Part shown: in pieces, positions 1 through 10,857 of the stretch
Position numbering within the stretch: the stretch's first letter is position 1
Layout: each line of letters begins with the position of its first letter
Assembly: GCF_023898315.1 (NCBI RefSeq)
Contig: NC_064622.1
Span: 350,281,234 to 350,345,233, forward strand
Direction: 5' to 3'
DNA: 64,000 nucleotides
DNA from: Schistocerca nitens
Lineage: Eukaryota > Arthropoda > Insecta > Orthoptera > Acrididae
The notes under the pieces: model-generated
The model's input: only the letters and a program-made list of their open reading frames with translations
What the model was told of the DNA's origin: nothing
Databases searched by the model: none
Position numbers and translations under genes: made by a program

Positions 1-118
1 TTTTTCTGTAAGCTACTTGTCTGACATGTTACCTATTTATTCCTTGCTTTATTTATTGATGTTTCATACAGAACAGTGATTAATTCTGCTTACGTATGTG
101 TGTTACATGACATATGAC

Positions 119-357
119 CGCCCCCAGTAGCTGAGTGGTCAGCGCGACAGAATGTCAATCCTAAGGGCCCGGGTTCGATTCCCAGCTGGTTCGGAGATTT
201 TCTCCACTCAGGGACTGGGTGTTGTGTTGTCCTAATCACCATCATTTCATCCCCATCGACTCGCAAGTTGCCACAGTGGCATCAAATCGAAAGACTTGCA
301 CCCAGCGAATGGTCTACCCGACAGTAGGCTCTAGTCACACGACACTTAAATTTATTT
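119..357 (+). mobile_element. tRNA-derived SINE
   Basis: The first ~75 bases look like a tRNA gene: an A-box-like TAGCTGAGTGGTCAGCG and a B box GGGTTCGATTCCC. They are followed by a ~160-bp non-tRNA body ending near CACACGACACTTAAA. Both internal RNA polymerase III promoter boxes are in the expected order and spacing for plus-strand transcription. The acceptor stem does not close like a working tRNA, so this is a SINE and not a tRNA gene. I recognise the body as a family common in locust genomes, from memory only. Confidence 0.7.
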
Positions 358-559
358 ACATGATATATCAACCATTATTTAATACATTGTTTACCGAATT
401 CAAGAGTGAAGCTGGGAAGGGGCCTCATTGTATGCTGTAGTTGGTTTTGTGGCTTTCGTCAGATGATTTTTGGCAATGTAAATTCCTCTTGGACCTGCGG
501 AAAAGTATTTATTTTAGTAAGACATTTGGCCAGCCAGTTCTAGTGTCTTGAAAGTAAGA

Positions 560-1252
560 AATAAGCAAAACAAGGATAATGGAATGTAGCTGAATTAAAT
601 CTGGTGATACCGACAGAATTATATAAGAAACGAGATACTAAAAGTACCAGCAGTAGATGAGCTTTGATATTTTGACAACAAAATAACTGATGATGTGTGA
701 AGTAGAGAGGACACAAAATGTAGACTGGCAATGTCAAAAAAATCTTTTCTGAAGCTGAGAAATTTATTAACATCAAATTTAGATTTAAGTGTTTAGAAGT
801 CTTTTCTGAAAGTATTTGCATGGAGCCTAGCCATGTATGGAAGTGAAAAAGAGACGATAAACAGTTTAGACAAGAATAGAATAGAGGCTTTAGAAATGTA
901 GTGCTACAGAATAATGCTGAAGATCAGAAGGATAGATCATGTAGCTAATGATGAGGTATTGAATAGAACTGGGGAGGAAAGAAATTTGTGGTACAACTTG
1001 AGTAAAAGAACAGATCAATTAATACCATACATTCTGAAACTTCAAGGGACCACAAATTTAGTATTGGATGGAAGTGTGGGGGCAGTGGAGTGGCAGGGGG
1101 TAAAAATCGTAAGAGGGAGCACAAGAGATGAATACAGTAAACAGATTCACAAGGATGTAGGTTGCAGCAGTTATTCAGAGATGTAGAAACTTGCACAGGA
1201 TACAGTAGCATGGAGAGCTGCATTCAACCAGTCTGAACTGAACACCAAACAA
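560..1252 (+). mobile_element. RTE-clade LINE, 3' fragment
   Basis: This matches, base by base with decay, the 3' third of the RTE LINE found on the other strand at 36283-39275. The best open piece (914-1186) encodes MLKIRRIDHVANDEVLNRTG and continues to KQIHKDVGCSSYSEM, which parallels MLKIRWIDHITNEEVLNRIG and KQIQKDVGCSRYWEM of that copy. The end (1210-1252) carries the family's terminal GAGCTGCAT..AACCAGTCTGA followed by CAACAACAA. It is 5'-truncated inside the reverse transcriptase and has several stops and frameshifts, so it is dead. It is more decayed than the 36-39 kb copy. Confidence 0.85.
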
Positions 1253-2084
1253 CAACAAGAAGGGATAAATGATCATCACAATAAACTAAGGGTAGTCAGA
1301 CCTCACACCAAAAGATTTAAGTGTTCACTTTCCACACACCCTGTGCAAGAGTGGAACAGTTGAGAAATAGTCTGCAGGTGGTTCGAGGAACACACTGTCA
1401 GACAGTCTGGAGGAAACACCATGGTTCAATTACTCCCAGGGCCCAATTATCCTGTGCTTCATGACCCACTGATATCTTCAATGAACGTTCCACAGCAAAA
1501 TCTCATTTAAGCAATCCAGACATCTGAAGCTTTTGAGTTTTCTAAGCGATAATGAATAATGTCTTACACTTTTCAGTGTATATATCACATAATTTTGTCA
1601 CGAAGAACTTGGATCCTACGTAAAAGTTCTCAATTTTGAGATTATTGTTCTTGTTGGTGTAAATAAATCAGAAAGAGCATTTTATCTTCCTCACACTGAG
1701 GATTAGGGGACAGTCGTAAACAACTAGACAGCAGTCACAACACAATTGAACAGGTGAATCTGTTATCATTCTTTTTTTTTATAAAGTAATATATGCTTCA
1801 CTGTAAAAAATTGTTTTTATATTTATGAGAAGACTCACATACGAAAAATTCACAGTCATTGTCTTTTGGGAAAGTTTCATTTTTACTGGCTTTGGCAAAA
1901 ATATGGTTCAGGAACCTATCAATAAAATATCGATTGTTAATAAAATGCCGGTATAATAAAATTTGAAGAAAACTGAGTTCTATATCGTTAAAATTCCTAC
2001 GGTATGAATTATACTGTAACGTCAGTCCCCACTTTTACATTCACTTGCCGTACTTTGTTACGTGTCTCAGTATAACGAAGGTTC
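1253..2084. other. unassigned sequence
   Basis: No ORF of interest, repeat structure or RNA gene is recognised in these ~830 bases. The region is AT-rich and behaves like ordinary intergenic or intronic DNA. Confidence 0.4.
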
Positions 2085-2087
2085 TAA

Positions 2088-3027
2088 GCGGCCCCTAAAT
2101 GGTCAGAAATATATACGATATTTACCGGGTGCTCAATATATATATATATATAGGCTATAATATTAATATTAAGTGTGATAGAGAGGTTGCGCAATAATAT
2201 TGAGAACACCAAATACTACGGAAAAGTATTGCGCTGCTTGGAAATGCGCAATATCCTCGACTCTCTGGTCTGCTATTGCGTTCAGCGTTGGGTACGCAGA
2301 TCAAGGAGGTTAGGTTTATTGCTGTCAGGATAATAAATTCAATGCAAGACGAAAGAGCATTATTATTAGAGTTCATCGAAATGCATAAATCATTTCCAGC
2401 ATTATGGGATGATATGGCAGATGAGTCCAAAAACACTAGTGTAAGAATGATGAATCGTATTGTTTGTTGCTCAGAAAATAGAGGGAACGGCATGAAGGAA
2501 CGTTTTTTAAAAATTAATTAACGCTAAATGGTAAATAAAAATATATGTAGATAATTATCTCTGTGTATACATTACTTACCCGAACATAATTCTTTACCTC
2601 ACAATATCCCAAATAGTGTAGTCTGTCATGCATAATTTTGATTGTGATTATTGGGATATGGGCGTGTGCAGACATTTATCTGGGATTGGGCAATTGTCCC
2701 GGCGATGCTAATGTATCAAATATTGGACCCACAAAATACTATGACAAATCTCTTTTTTCGACCAACGTCATTTTTTGACAAGTTTTTGTGAGTGATCTCC
2801 CATGCTCCTTAAATTTTTCATCCACCATTTTTTTCTGTTTGCAACAAGGTATAACAAGTATAACAGCTGCAGCGGCTTCATCGCCCAACATTTTAAATGA
2901 CAGTATTATTGTAAAATATTGTTGACAATATAACTGACATATGACAAAATTATGGGTCACCCTCGGAGAACATCAATAATACTGCACAATATTACTGTGC
3001 AATATCACTGGCAGTCGTAGGGGTCGC
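2088..3027. mobile_element. PIF/Harbinger-like DNA transposon remnant
   Basis: The two ends are inverted copies: the left end reads GCGGCCCCTAAATGGTCAG and the right end, reverse-complemented, reads GCGACCCCTACGACTGCCAG. They are flanked by TAA (2085-2087) and TTA (3028-3030), which fits the 3-bp TWA target of PIF/Harbinger elements with one change. The inside holds a short plus-strand ORF resembling a MADF domain (2276-2521) and a minus-strand ORF (2739-2960) with DEAAAAVILVIPCCKQKK, faintly like a transposase N-terminus. Harbinger elements usually carry a transposase and a separate MADF/Myb-type DNA-binding protein, so the content agrees with the ends. At 940 bp it lacks a transposase core and must be non-autonomous. 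The class call is an inference. Confidence 0.45.
2276..2521 (+). CDS. short MADF-domain-like ORF
   Basis: This 81-residue frame contains DERALLLEFIEMHKSFPALW near residues 25-44. The pattern of aliphatic residues, then H-x-x-FPALWD, resembles the first helix and tryptophan of MADF DNA-binding domains. The rest of a MADF domain (~80 residues) is not seen: the frame ends soon after CSENRGNG. It lies inside a small element with PIF/Harbinger-like ends, where a MADF protein would be expected. It could be a truncated accessory gene of that element or a chance ORF. I see no promoter or splice evidence. Confidence 0.3.
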   Translation: MRSALGTQIKEVRFIAVRIINSMQDERALLLEFIEMHKSFPALWDDMADESKNTSVRMMNRIVCCSENRGNGMKERFLKIN

Positions 3028-3177
3028 TTAAATAATAGCATTCCTAATTCGTTAAAAATTAACGAGTTTTTTCGAGACTAAGTGCGTAGCCTGTCTTTAT
3101 TATTCGGTTCCCTTTTTTGTTTTGCAACATAGTTGCACATTTTTATGCATTTATTCCAGTATTATTTGCGGACTCGG

Positions 3178-3385
3178 CTATTGATCGTACTTCGACATTT
3201 GAGGTAGGGGTGTCGCTTTAAAGGAGAGGAGCCAGTAGTAGAAATCAATAGCCGTGTAGGAACTGCCAGCATCGCTAACGTCAAGCTGCAGTTCCGGGCG
3301 GTTGCTAGAGAGGGAAGGAACTGTAATAGGTGTTGACTGAAATCCCTTGTCTGGGTAATATATTTTTATCAGCTGCAACGTAAGT
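3178..3385 (+). other. possible 5' non-coding exon with strong splice donor
   Basis: This patch is richer in GC and CpG than its surroundings and ends in an excellent donor, AAC|GTAAGTAC, with the GT at 3380-3381. There is no long ORF. The next convincing acceptor followed by a coding start on this strand is at 22111-22112, so it could be the untranslated first exon of the 22.1-kb secreted-protein gene across an ~18.7-kb intron. This rests on splice-site quality and base composition alone. A chance donor is quite possible. Confidence 0.15.
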
Positions 3386-4160
3386 ACAATATATTTAAAT
3401 GAGATCACTCACTGATAAAATTTTACCGGTGTTCTGTTGAAAGACGCAATACGCCGGGTATGCACGCCCATGGTGACTGCAGTAGTATTAATCTGCGCGA
3501 GCCGAATGATATATTATTACACTGTTCGTTTGTAGAGAAATTAACAACTACTGCTATACTTACGGTAGTTGTTTCGGAATACTATTTATTTTGCGTGCTA
3601 GTAGTTTAAATATGAAATGGACTAAGCTTTCGTAATTTCAACAAAGAATTCGTGATGTTTAGCATTTGTAAGCAACAGTTGTACATTTTAAAGTAAATGC
3701 TAGATTAGTTTGAACAGAAAATATTTAATATCAAACTGAAAAATGTTATCATTTCTGTAAGATGTAGTGTAATAATTTATTGATCCTCAGACGGAACTTG
3801 TACATGCGCTTTGCGTATTCGGCAATGATGACAGGTATTGTCTTTATGATTTGTAATTTATTGTTTTACAGTTATTTCAAGTTTTTAATTTATGTGGTAT
3901 ATAATGGTTGTTAAAATGCCTTAATGTAGGGCAGCTCAACAGGGGTGGCGGTAGGGTTCAAACGCCCATTCATTTATGCAGATTTACGATTTTCCGATTC
4001 GAATAAATTATAAGAAAGGTAGCAAGATTGATATTTATAAATTCAGTTTCGCTCTATGTAAGTGTGAGTTGGAACCTCGGAACCTCCGATGTTCATATTG
4101 TATATTGACCCTTAATAGGTAGAATGATTTTTATTACTTAACAGGAAATATGTGTGACAG

Positions 4161-4193
<33 letters not shown>

Positions 4194-6248
4194 TTGCGTT
4201 TCGGCCAAGAGATACATTAATATATTAGTACAGTAATTCATCAAACATATCCCTGTCAGTTAAGGATTCCAATTCATCAATACTTGTGTAATGAAACTCC
4301 ACAAAAATACATTAATAGTGTAAAGAAAAAATATGTCATGGATAAGCTTTAAATTCAAAAATATAGTTAGTTTATTAATCTAGAGTCAGGCCGTGATATT
4401 GTATGCCACAAGTACTGAAATTCAAAAACCTTTTAATCACCATAAAACTATTTTGTTCAGAAAACTATGTAGTTTCATATGCTATAGTCATTTTCCTTTT
4501 TAAAAAATTATTAGTGTGATTTCTTTCTCACACATTTAGAAAAAATAAAATATTTTCTGTTATGGAAGGACATTGATGATCCTGTGACAAAATCTATGTG
4601 GGCACTTAAGTTAGCCCAACAGGAATACATTGGTATTAAAAGAAGGAATTTGGTATGTTTATCAAAGACATAAAATTTCCCACAAAATTGTAAATGTCCT
4701 TCTGTAGCAAATTGTTGACATAATTTCAATATAACATATAATGAACAGTTAATATAAAATTTTCTTTTCCATAACTTCCTAATATAAGAGTATTAGGCCC
4801 AATGTTGTCTTCAGTACCATAAATCTACATGAAACACGACTATTCAATAAATATTTATTTTGTAAAACTTGTTACGGAAGGACATTTGTTATAAATGTCT
4901 ATTTGAGTTTCCCTCTAAAAATGAAACTAGCCACTCACAGCATGTCTTTATCTAGCTAGCCAATGAAACAATTCTGTCAGATGTTTTCCCTCCAGTTTTC
5001 TGTTCTCTCTCTCCATTGTTGTTTAGGTTTCAAGTGGCTGTTCATGTTGGAAGTGTAAATTTGCTCGTTATAAACAATTTGAAAGTAAGTATTAGTTTAA
5101 AGTAAACAAAGTTTGTTTGTTTATGCATATACAGACAGGCCTGTGTCTGTATATGTGCAGATGGATATGTGTGTGTGTGTGTGCGCGAGTGTATACCAGT
5201 CCTTCTTTCCCCCTAAGGTAAGTCTTTCCACTCCCGGGATGGGTGCACAGAAAAAAAGGCTGGCCAAGACAATCACTAGAGAAGGTGGAGTGTGAGCAGT
5301 ATTCACTTATCAGGAGCCCAAAGAAATCACTCACACATGTAAGTAGAGAACTGCAACCACTAGAGTCAATTACCTGTGATACACGTCTATGTGTAAAACC
5401 ATACTGGCTGCAGATATCACATGCACTGACTACTCAAGAGAATGAAGTTCTTTCACTTTTGCAGTAAATTACAGTGTATGCTGAAGGAAGACAATGTTTC
5501 ACAGAAGCTGGTTTTCAGTGTTGGACCCACTTTTCATGTGTCTGGATTTTCTTTCAGTTGTTTGTGACACTTTCAATGCCGAGTTGTATCATTGATGGAT
5601 TATGTCCCACATGACTCTTTTTCAGTGGCCTCCATGGTTATGTGACTTAACTGCAATGTGATTTCATCATATGGGATTATCTCAAAGGTAATGTGTTCTT
5701 TGCCCCACTGCCACTTAATTTGGAAGACTTGTAAGAAAAGATAATTAATAGACTAATGGTTCCTGATATTGACTGTGATATGTTGGGACATTTATGGCAA
5801 GAGTTTGACTATCGTAGTTATATTGGGCTAGTCACAAATGTCGCCGATATTGAGCTCTTACAATGCGAGTTAAAAACTTGAAGAAATGCTCTATCCACTG
5901 ATATGTGCCTATTTTCTGTATGTCTTGTAGTTTTCATGCTGTCATTTACTGAAACCTTGGAGGTACTAATGAACAATACTGAATTTCACATAACTTGCAG
6001 AAAATTCTGTTGCATTACTGTATAATGTACTTAGATAACAGACCTTGCACAACATCACACAAATTAAAAACAGAAATATCAGTACTGTTTCTCAAGCTAC
6101 TGTAGTGAAGTGCAAATTTATTTTGTAGACATTATTCATAGCATTACTACTCAAGTGACAAACATTTCTAATATATGTTGACAAAATTTGCTTGTGTAAT
6201 CCTGAAACCTTAATTGTGAAGTGCATTGAAATTCAATATTTATTTCTT
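3386..6248. other. unassigned sequence with simple repeats
   Basis: No coding region is recognised. The stretch holds an uninterrupted A31 run (4161-4191), which could be a retroposon tail although nothing recognisable precedes it, and a TG-rich microsatellite around 5165-5185. The short ORFs here show no domain-like pattern. Confidence 0.4.
4161..4191. repeat. A31 homopolymer
   Basis: A run of 31 adenines. The sequence before it (about 3990-4160) has no ORF or tRNA-like boxes, so a processed-pseudogene or SINE tail cannot be shown. Confidence 0.9.
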
Positions 6249-6456
6249 ATTTAATAAATATGATCATGATCACATTTAAATTGTTAATTTTTATTTTTTA
6301 GATGACTAGTTTTGATCTTCTAAGAGATCATCAGATCTACATTCCTACTGTCATCAAGGAATGTAGATCTGATGATGATCTCTCAGAAGATTGAAACTGG
6401 TCATCTGAAAAATAAAAATTAACAACTTATATGCAATCATGACTTGTTTATTAAAT
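6249..6456. repeat. fold-back (MITE-like) inverted repeat
   Basis: The left arm (6249-6346) pairs with the right arm (about 6357-6456), leaving a loop of ~10 bases around CTGTCATC. The inner ~65 bp of each arm is nearly perfect (GATGACTAGTTTTGATCTTC against GAAGATTGAAACTGGTCATC), while the outer ~35 bp is looser (ATTTAATAAA and its complement). A transcript would form a hairpin of about 200 nt. Most likely this is a fold-back DNA transposon or hairpin repeat. Neither TIR class nor target duplication could be fixed. Confidence 0.75.
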
Positions 6457-7704
6457 TAGTTATAATATTAATAGTATGTTTTTGGCAGATAATATTGGAA
6501 CTGGATTCTTGTATTCAGTAAGTGAATGGAAGAATTGTTAGTAGTTATAAATATGAATGTGAATATTGTTCTCTCAAGTACTAGATTTGATTTAAACATG
6601 TGATGTTGTCCAGTGCATTTTACTGCATTGTACCAAGAAGACAAAATAAATAATGAGAATTGCACAAGCAAGTCTTTGAAATCTTAATAATATATTCTCA
6701 AAATAGACATTTATTATATAAGTGGAGAATATAACAAGTTAGTATCCATTTTGCAAGCTCAGATATTAAAAGCAAAAATTAAGGCTAATAATCCATAACA
6801 TAGAACAATAGCACCTAGTGGCTAATTGCTGCAAATGGTACATTTGAAATAGGCCTGAAGAAACACAATCATCAATTTCAAGGTTTTACAACTGACAGTT
6901 CCTTCACGGGGATTAAGTGGTCAGGTAGGTAAAGTTAAACTTTTAAAATATGGCATTTTGAATCTGGACTAGTGGGTGAAACGTTATGATAGTTTGAGCA
7001 TCCCATCTCTCATAAGTTCAGTCACTGAGGTGTTGAACTCGGACTGTGCTGCTTTACTTGTAATGAATGTATCAAGATGATTTCTGCTTAGTTTAGACAC
7101 CATACATACCTTAGTAAGTAGTCTCATTTTATAACACACACACCTAGGTAACTGTAGCTGTGCAGGTACATGCATGTATAATCTGTAGTTCTGGTGAAGG
7201 AATTGTCTGAAAGCTAAGAAAGTACTCGGTCGTGCTTATATGCATATCAATAAGCCAGCATTTCAACTATTCAGTGCTTTGTTGCCATCACTCCTTAAAT
7301 TATTCCTAAGGAGAAAGCCCTGTAATTCCTGTAGGCCTTTGTTTCCAGATATGAGCTGCATTGTATCAACTCTTAGATGTTGAGTAAAATACTTTTATAA
7401 CTTTGTGTTAATGTGTCTTTGCATTTATAGGAAAAGTTTATGTGTAGTATCTTCTCATTATTTTTACAGGCTTGAAGGAACATCAGCATGTAGAGAAGTT
7501 AATGAAGATCACCTCGAACAAATACGGAGTGGTAATTGAAGAACCTGAGTAAACCGAAACATATGATGGGAGTTTAGTGCAGACAAGGAGAATCGTTATC
7601 TGGCAGGATGCACTGCCAAATGTAAGCTCAGATCAGCCTTCTGACTGCTGATGAATATTTCAAGATAATATTTGGATATTTTAGACATAATACCTGCAAA
7701 TACA
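6457..7704. other. unassigned sequence; one copy of an old dispersed repeat
   Basis: No gene is recognised. The part 7425-7640 (AAGTTTATGTGTAGTAT.., then ACAGGCTTGAAGGA..) is a diverged copy of 9735-9920 (AAGTTTATGCATAGTAA.., then GCAGGCCTGAAGAG..). The motif resembles an exon after a splice acceptor, but the two copies share no open frame and look like pieces of an ancient repeat. Confidence 0.4.
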
Positions 7705-7800
7705 AACACTGGGAAATGCAGGGTGGAATAAGGATGGTATTATGAAAGAATAGATTGCTACTCACCATGTAGAGGAGATGCTTAGTTGAAGACAATTATA
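7705..7800 (-). mobile_element. Penelope-like element, 3'-terminal sliver
   Basis: On the minus strand this is only the last ~95 bases of the family whose longer copy starts 25 bp further right. Both share the terminal CACTGG..CAGG..ATGG..ATTATGAAA and GATTGCTACTCACCATGTAG landmarks (plus-strand reading). It is either a severely 5'-truncated insertion or the remains of a tandem copy in the same orientation. Confidence 0.55.
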
Positions 7801-7824
7801 ACAAAAAGGTTGCTATATATCAAA

Positions 7825-8860
7825 CAGTGGAATATCCAGGATAGAATATAGCAATATTGTGAAAAGGAGAGTTGACACTCACCATGTAGCAGAAATTCTG
7901 AGTTGCAGATAGGCACAGCAAAAAGACAGTCACAAATAAATATAAATTTAAGTTTTGCTATACATTTGAGTTTTTAGCCAAAAGGCCTTTGTGTATAGTA
8001 GAAAACACAACTCTCTCACACATGACTACTTTATCTGGCCACTGAGGTGACTGTATGCAGCAGTCTCTGGATGGTGGGGTAAGCAGGAGACTGGGATGTG
8101 GAAGGGGAGGGATAACAGGGTAGGAGTGGGAGAAAGTTTAGTGCTGCTTTTGGGAGCAGGCAGGAGTGCAATGGGGACAGGGTAGGGCTGCTAGGTGCAG
8201 TTGGGTGAGGTTGGAGGGGGGGGGGGGGAGGGGGAAGGGAATGGAAAAGGGGAGAAGTTGCAGAGAGGAGAAAGACTTTTGGGTGCCTTGGTGGAATGAA
8301 GGCTGGGTAGTGCTTGTTACTGGAGTGGGAGCAGGGAAGGGGATATGTAAGTGAAAGACAGAAACTAGCGACAATCGAGGAAAAGCTGGTGTCGACAGGA
8401 AGGATGCAGATAGTGCAGTCTGTGGAGCAGTCATTGAAGTGAAGCACACGTGTTAGGCAGCATATTCACCACCTGGGCAGTATAGTTGTCTCTTGGCCAC
8501 AGTTTGTTGGTGGCCATTTGTGGGGGCAGACAGCTTGTTGATTGTCATGCCCACATAGAAAGCAGCTCAGTGGTTGCAGCTTATTGTGTAGATCACATGT
8601 CTGCTTTCACAGTTAACCCTGGCTTTGATGGAATAGGTTATGCCCCTGATCGAACAGGAGTAGGTGGTGTTGATGGAAGAATGTATGGGACAGGTGTTGC
8701 ATCTAGGTCTATTGCAGGGATACAAGTCATGAGGCAAGCGGTTGAGAGCAGCAGTGCAGTAGGGATGGAGAAGGATATTGTGTAGGTTTTGTGGATGTCG
8801 GAATACTGATGTTGGAGGGGTGGAAAGGATAGTAGGTAGGATATTCCCTATGTCAGGCAA
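7825..8860 (-). mobile_element. Penelope-like retroelement, 3' part with GIY-YIG region (left half of head-to-head pair 1)
   Basis: Reading leftward, the minus strand opens with a frame (8860-8567) containing VFRHPQNLHNILL, then PCNRPRCNTCPI, then RHVIYTISCNHC. That is the order seen in Penelope-like elements after the reverse transcriptase: the F-R-x-P-x-NL motif, a Cys-rich linker, then a GIY-YIG endonuclease with IYxISCxxC and FYVGMT. A C/T-rich 3' UTR follows (seen as a G-rich plus strand, including an ~11-14 G run near 8218-8230) and then the conserved 3' end. It is 5'-truncated with no reverse transcriptase and is decayed. Confidence 0.7.
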
Positions 8861-8864
8861 TGAC

Positions 8865-9345
8865 GAGAGGCAGCCGAAACTCTGGCAGTAGACACATAAT
8901 CGACAAATTAAGCTGCAACCACTGTGCTGCTTTCTACATGGGCATGACAGCCAACGAGCTATCTGTCCACATGAATAGCCACCACCAAACTGTGAGCAAG
9001 AGACAGCTGGACCACCCAGTTGATGAACATGCTGTCCAACACAACTTGCTTCATGTCAGTGACTGCTATCCCATCCCAGCCTCCTCCTTACCCCTGCCAC
9101 ACACACATTGCTTCTCCCATTAGGTGCAGTTGCTGTATGCATTCTGGCATCAGTGGGCATAGGTAGTGGTCATGTGTGTGTAAGGTGTGTTGTTTGAAAG
9201 TGTGTGTTTTTTCTACTTTAGAAGAAGCCTTCAGTCCAAAAGCTCAAATGTATAGCAGTCTTTTTGTTGTGCCTGTCTGAGACTCAATGTCTCCTGTATA
9301 TGGTGAGTAGCAATCTATCCTATTCACAATACTTGCAAATAATCC
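8865..9345 (+). mobile_element. Penelope-like retroelement, 3' end (right half of head-to-head pair 1)
   Basis: The plus strand begins within the GIY-YIG domain (HIIDKLSCNHCAAFYMGMTA, ~8893-8952) and continues through HMNSHHQTVSKRQLDHPVDE to a shortened UTR. It ends in TATGGTGAGTAGCAATCTAT, the family 3' terminus. It points away from the minus-strand copy that ends at ~8860, so the pair has touching 5' ends and outward 3' ends. Its start lies ~300 bp further into the element than that of its partner. Confidence 0.7.
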
Positions 9346-10857
9346 CATTTGAAGACACAGCATCTAGAAATTGAAACACTAATAGCCAAAAGGAAATATG
9401 CTATTCACTGTGAGATTATACAGCATGTTACATGTTAATTAAACAGTGGCCAGACTAAAGTCAGACACTACCCTAACATTAGAGGCATCAATGGGGGTGG
9501 GGGGTGGAGTTGGGGTTGGGGGGGGGGGGGGTTTCACCTATCAAACTACAGTTCTTCACCAGTACTAACCAACAGAGTTTGTTGTCTCCCTCATACTCAC
9601 TCCCCCTCCCCCTCCACTCAATGCTCTGTCCCTCTCTCTTGTTATCTTGACTTCTACCAGTATTTGTGAAAGGAGAAAATATCATCTCTTAGATGATGAA
9701 TGAAATATTGCTAAGAAATTCTTATTATTATATCTCTCCTGTTATACAGAAAGTTTATGCATAGTAATTCTTGTTATTTTTTGCAGGCCTGAAGAGGATA
9801 TCAGCATAATTTTCCAAGATGAAAACAGGTTAAAAACAGAAGAATCTGGTAGACAGAAGTTTATGATGGGACTTTGTGCAGACATGACAGACGTTTTTTT
9901 TTTCTTTGGGAAGCGGGGCAGAAACTTCACAGAGCGTACTGCACACAATTCAGAGACTCACAGAAAATGTAACATAAGTGCCATAAATAAATAAATATAA
10001 GCATTAGACTGAATAAATTTTTTAAACAGAGCATACTTTCTGGTACATTATACTTTTGAGAGTGATATTTATTGAGAGGTTCAATTCTGATAATGCTTGC
10101 TAGTGCCATTAAATAAATACAGATTGTGTCATAATTAATAGCAAACACTGACATGGGTGAAAGTAGGTTATAAGAGTAACAAAAATCCATCACTGACTTC
10201 AGTCTGAAGTATTGTTCTAAATTGGAGATGAGTGACGCACATGAAAAGTAAATTGTAAGAAACAAGTGATTTGTAAAATACAGCTGGAAATACAAAAGTA
10301 AATGTATGCTGTGATGTCAGAGAGAAAATATTGAACTTGAGGCAAGAAAGACTGACAGTATGAAACAAACAAATTAAACAACATAAAGTCAGGAAAATCT
10401 AAATGTGAGAAAGGGACACATTCATCTTTGCTGTTTTAGGGATGTATTTCAAATGGTTATGAAGTGGAGCAGTTGTTGAAGTTCCAGTACGCATGTTAGA
10501 GATGGGATGATGAATGTGTCATTTTAGACAATGGGGCTTAGTTTTCTTTCAACATGATAGATCTACAGTATTATTCTGTGTATGATACCTATAAAAGGAG
10601 CAAAGTAAAATGTGATGCTAAAGGACATTGATTGATTTAGACTCCTGATATAGGATCATGACACTGTTTGATAGAGGTAATCGTCAATATTAAGTCCTTC
10701 TCAGTGTACAAAAATTTACATGACCCAAAATCATCTCTGTGCTGAACATGAATAAATTGTTTCTTATATTGAAGAGGGGAAAGTAAAACAATAAATAACA
10801 AAGCTGGCAAATATAGTTCATCCAGAATGAGGAGCTATAAAATACCTTAAAGAAAGG
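9346..10857. other. unassigned sequence with a G-rich tract
   Basis: No gene is recognised. 9492-9531 is a G-rich tract with at least four runs of three or more G, a plausible G-quadruplex on the plus strand. 9735-9920 is the second copy of the dispersed repeat noted at 7425-7640. Confidence 0.4.

Noticed and set aside
121-196. tRNA gene at the window start
   Set aside because: A and B boxes are good but the acceptor stem does not close and a SINE body follows.
7461-7552. coding exon after TTTTTACAG (LKEHQHVEKLMKITSNK..)
   Set aside because: A second diverged copy at 9780 does not keep the frame and the surroundings are repetitive.
8031-8447. Pro/Ser-rich 138-residue ORF, minus strand
   Set aside because: It is a translation of the C/T-rich 3' UTR of a Penelope-like copy; composition alone keeps it open.
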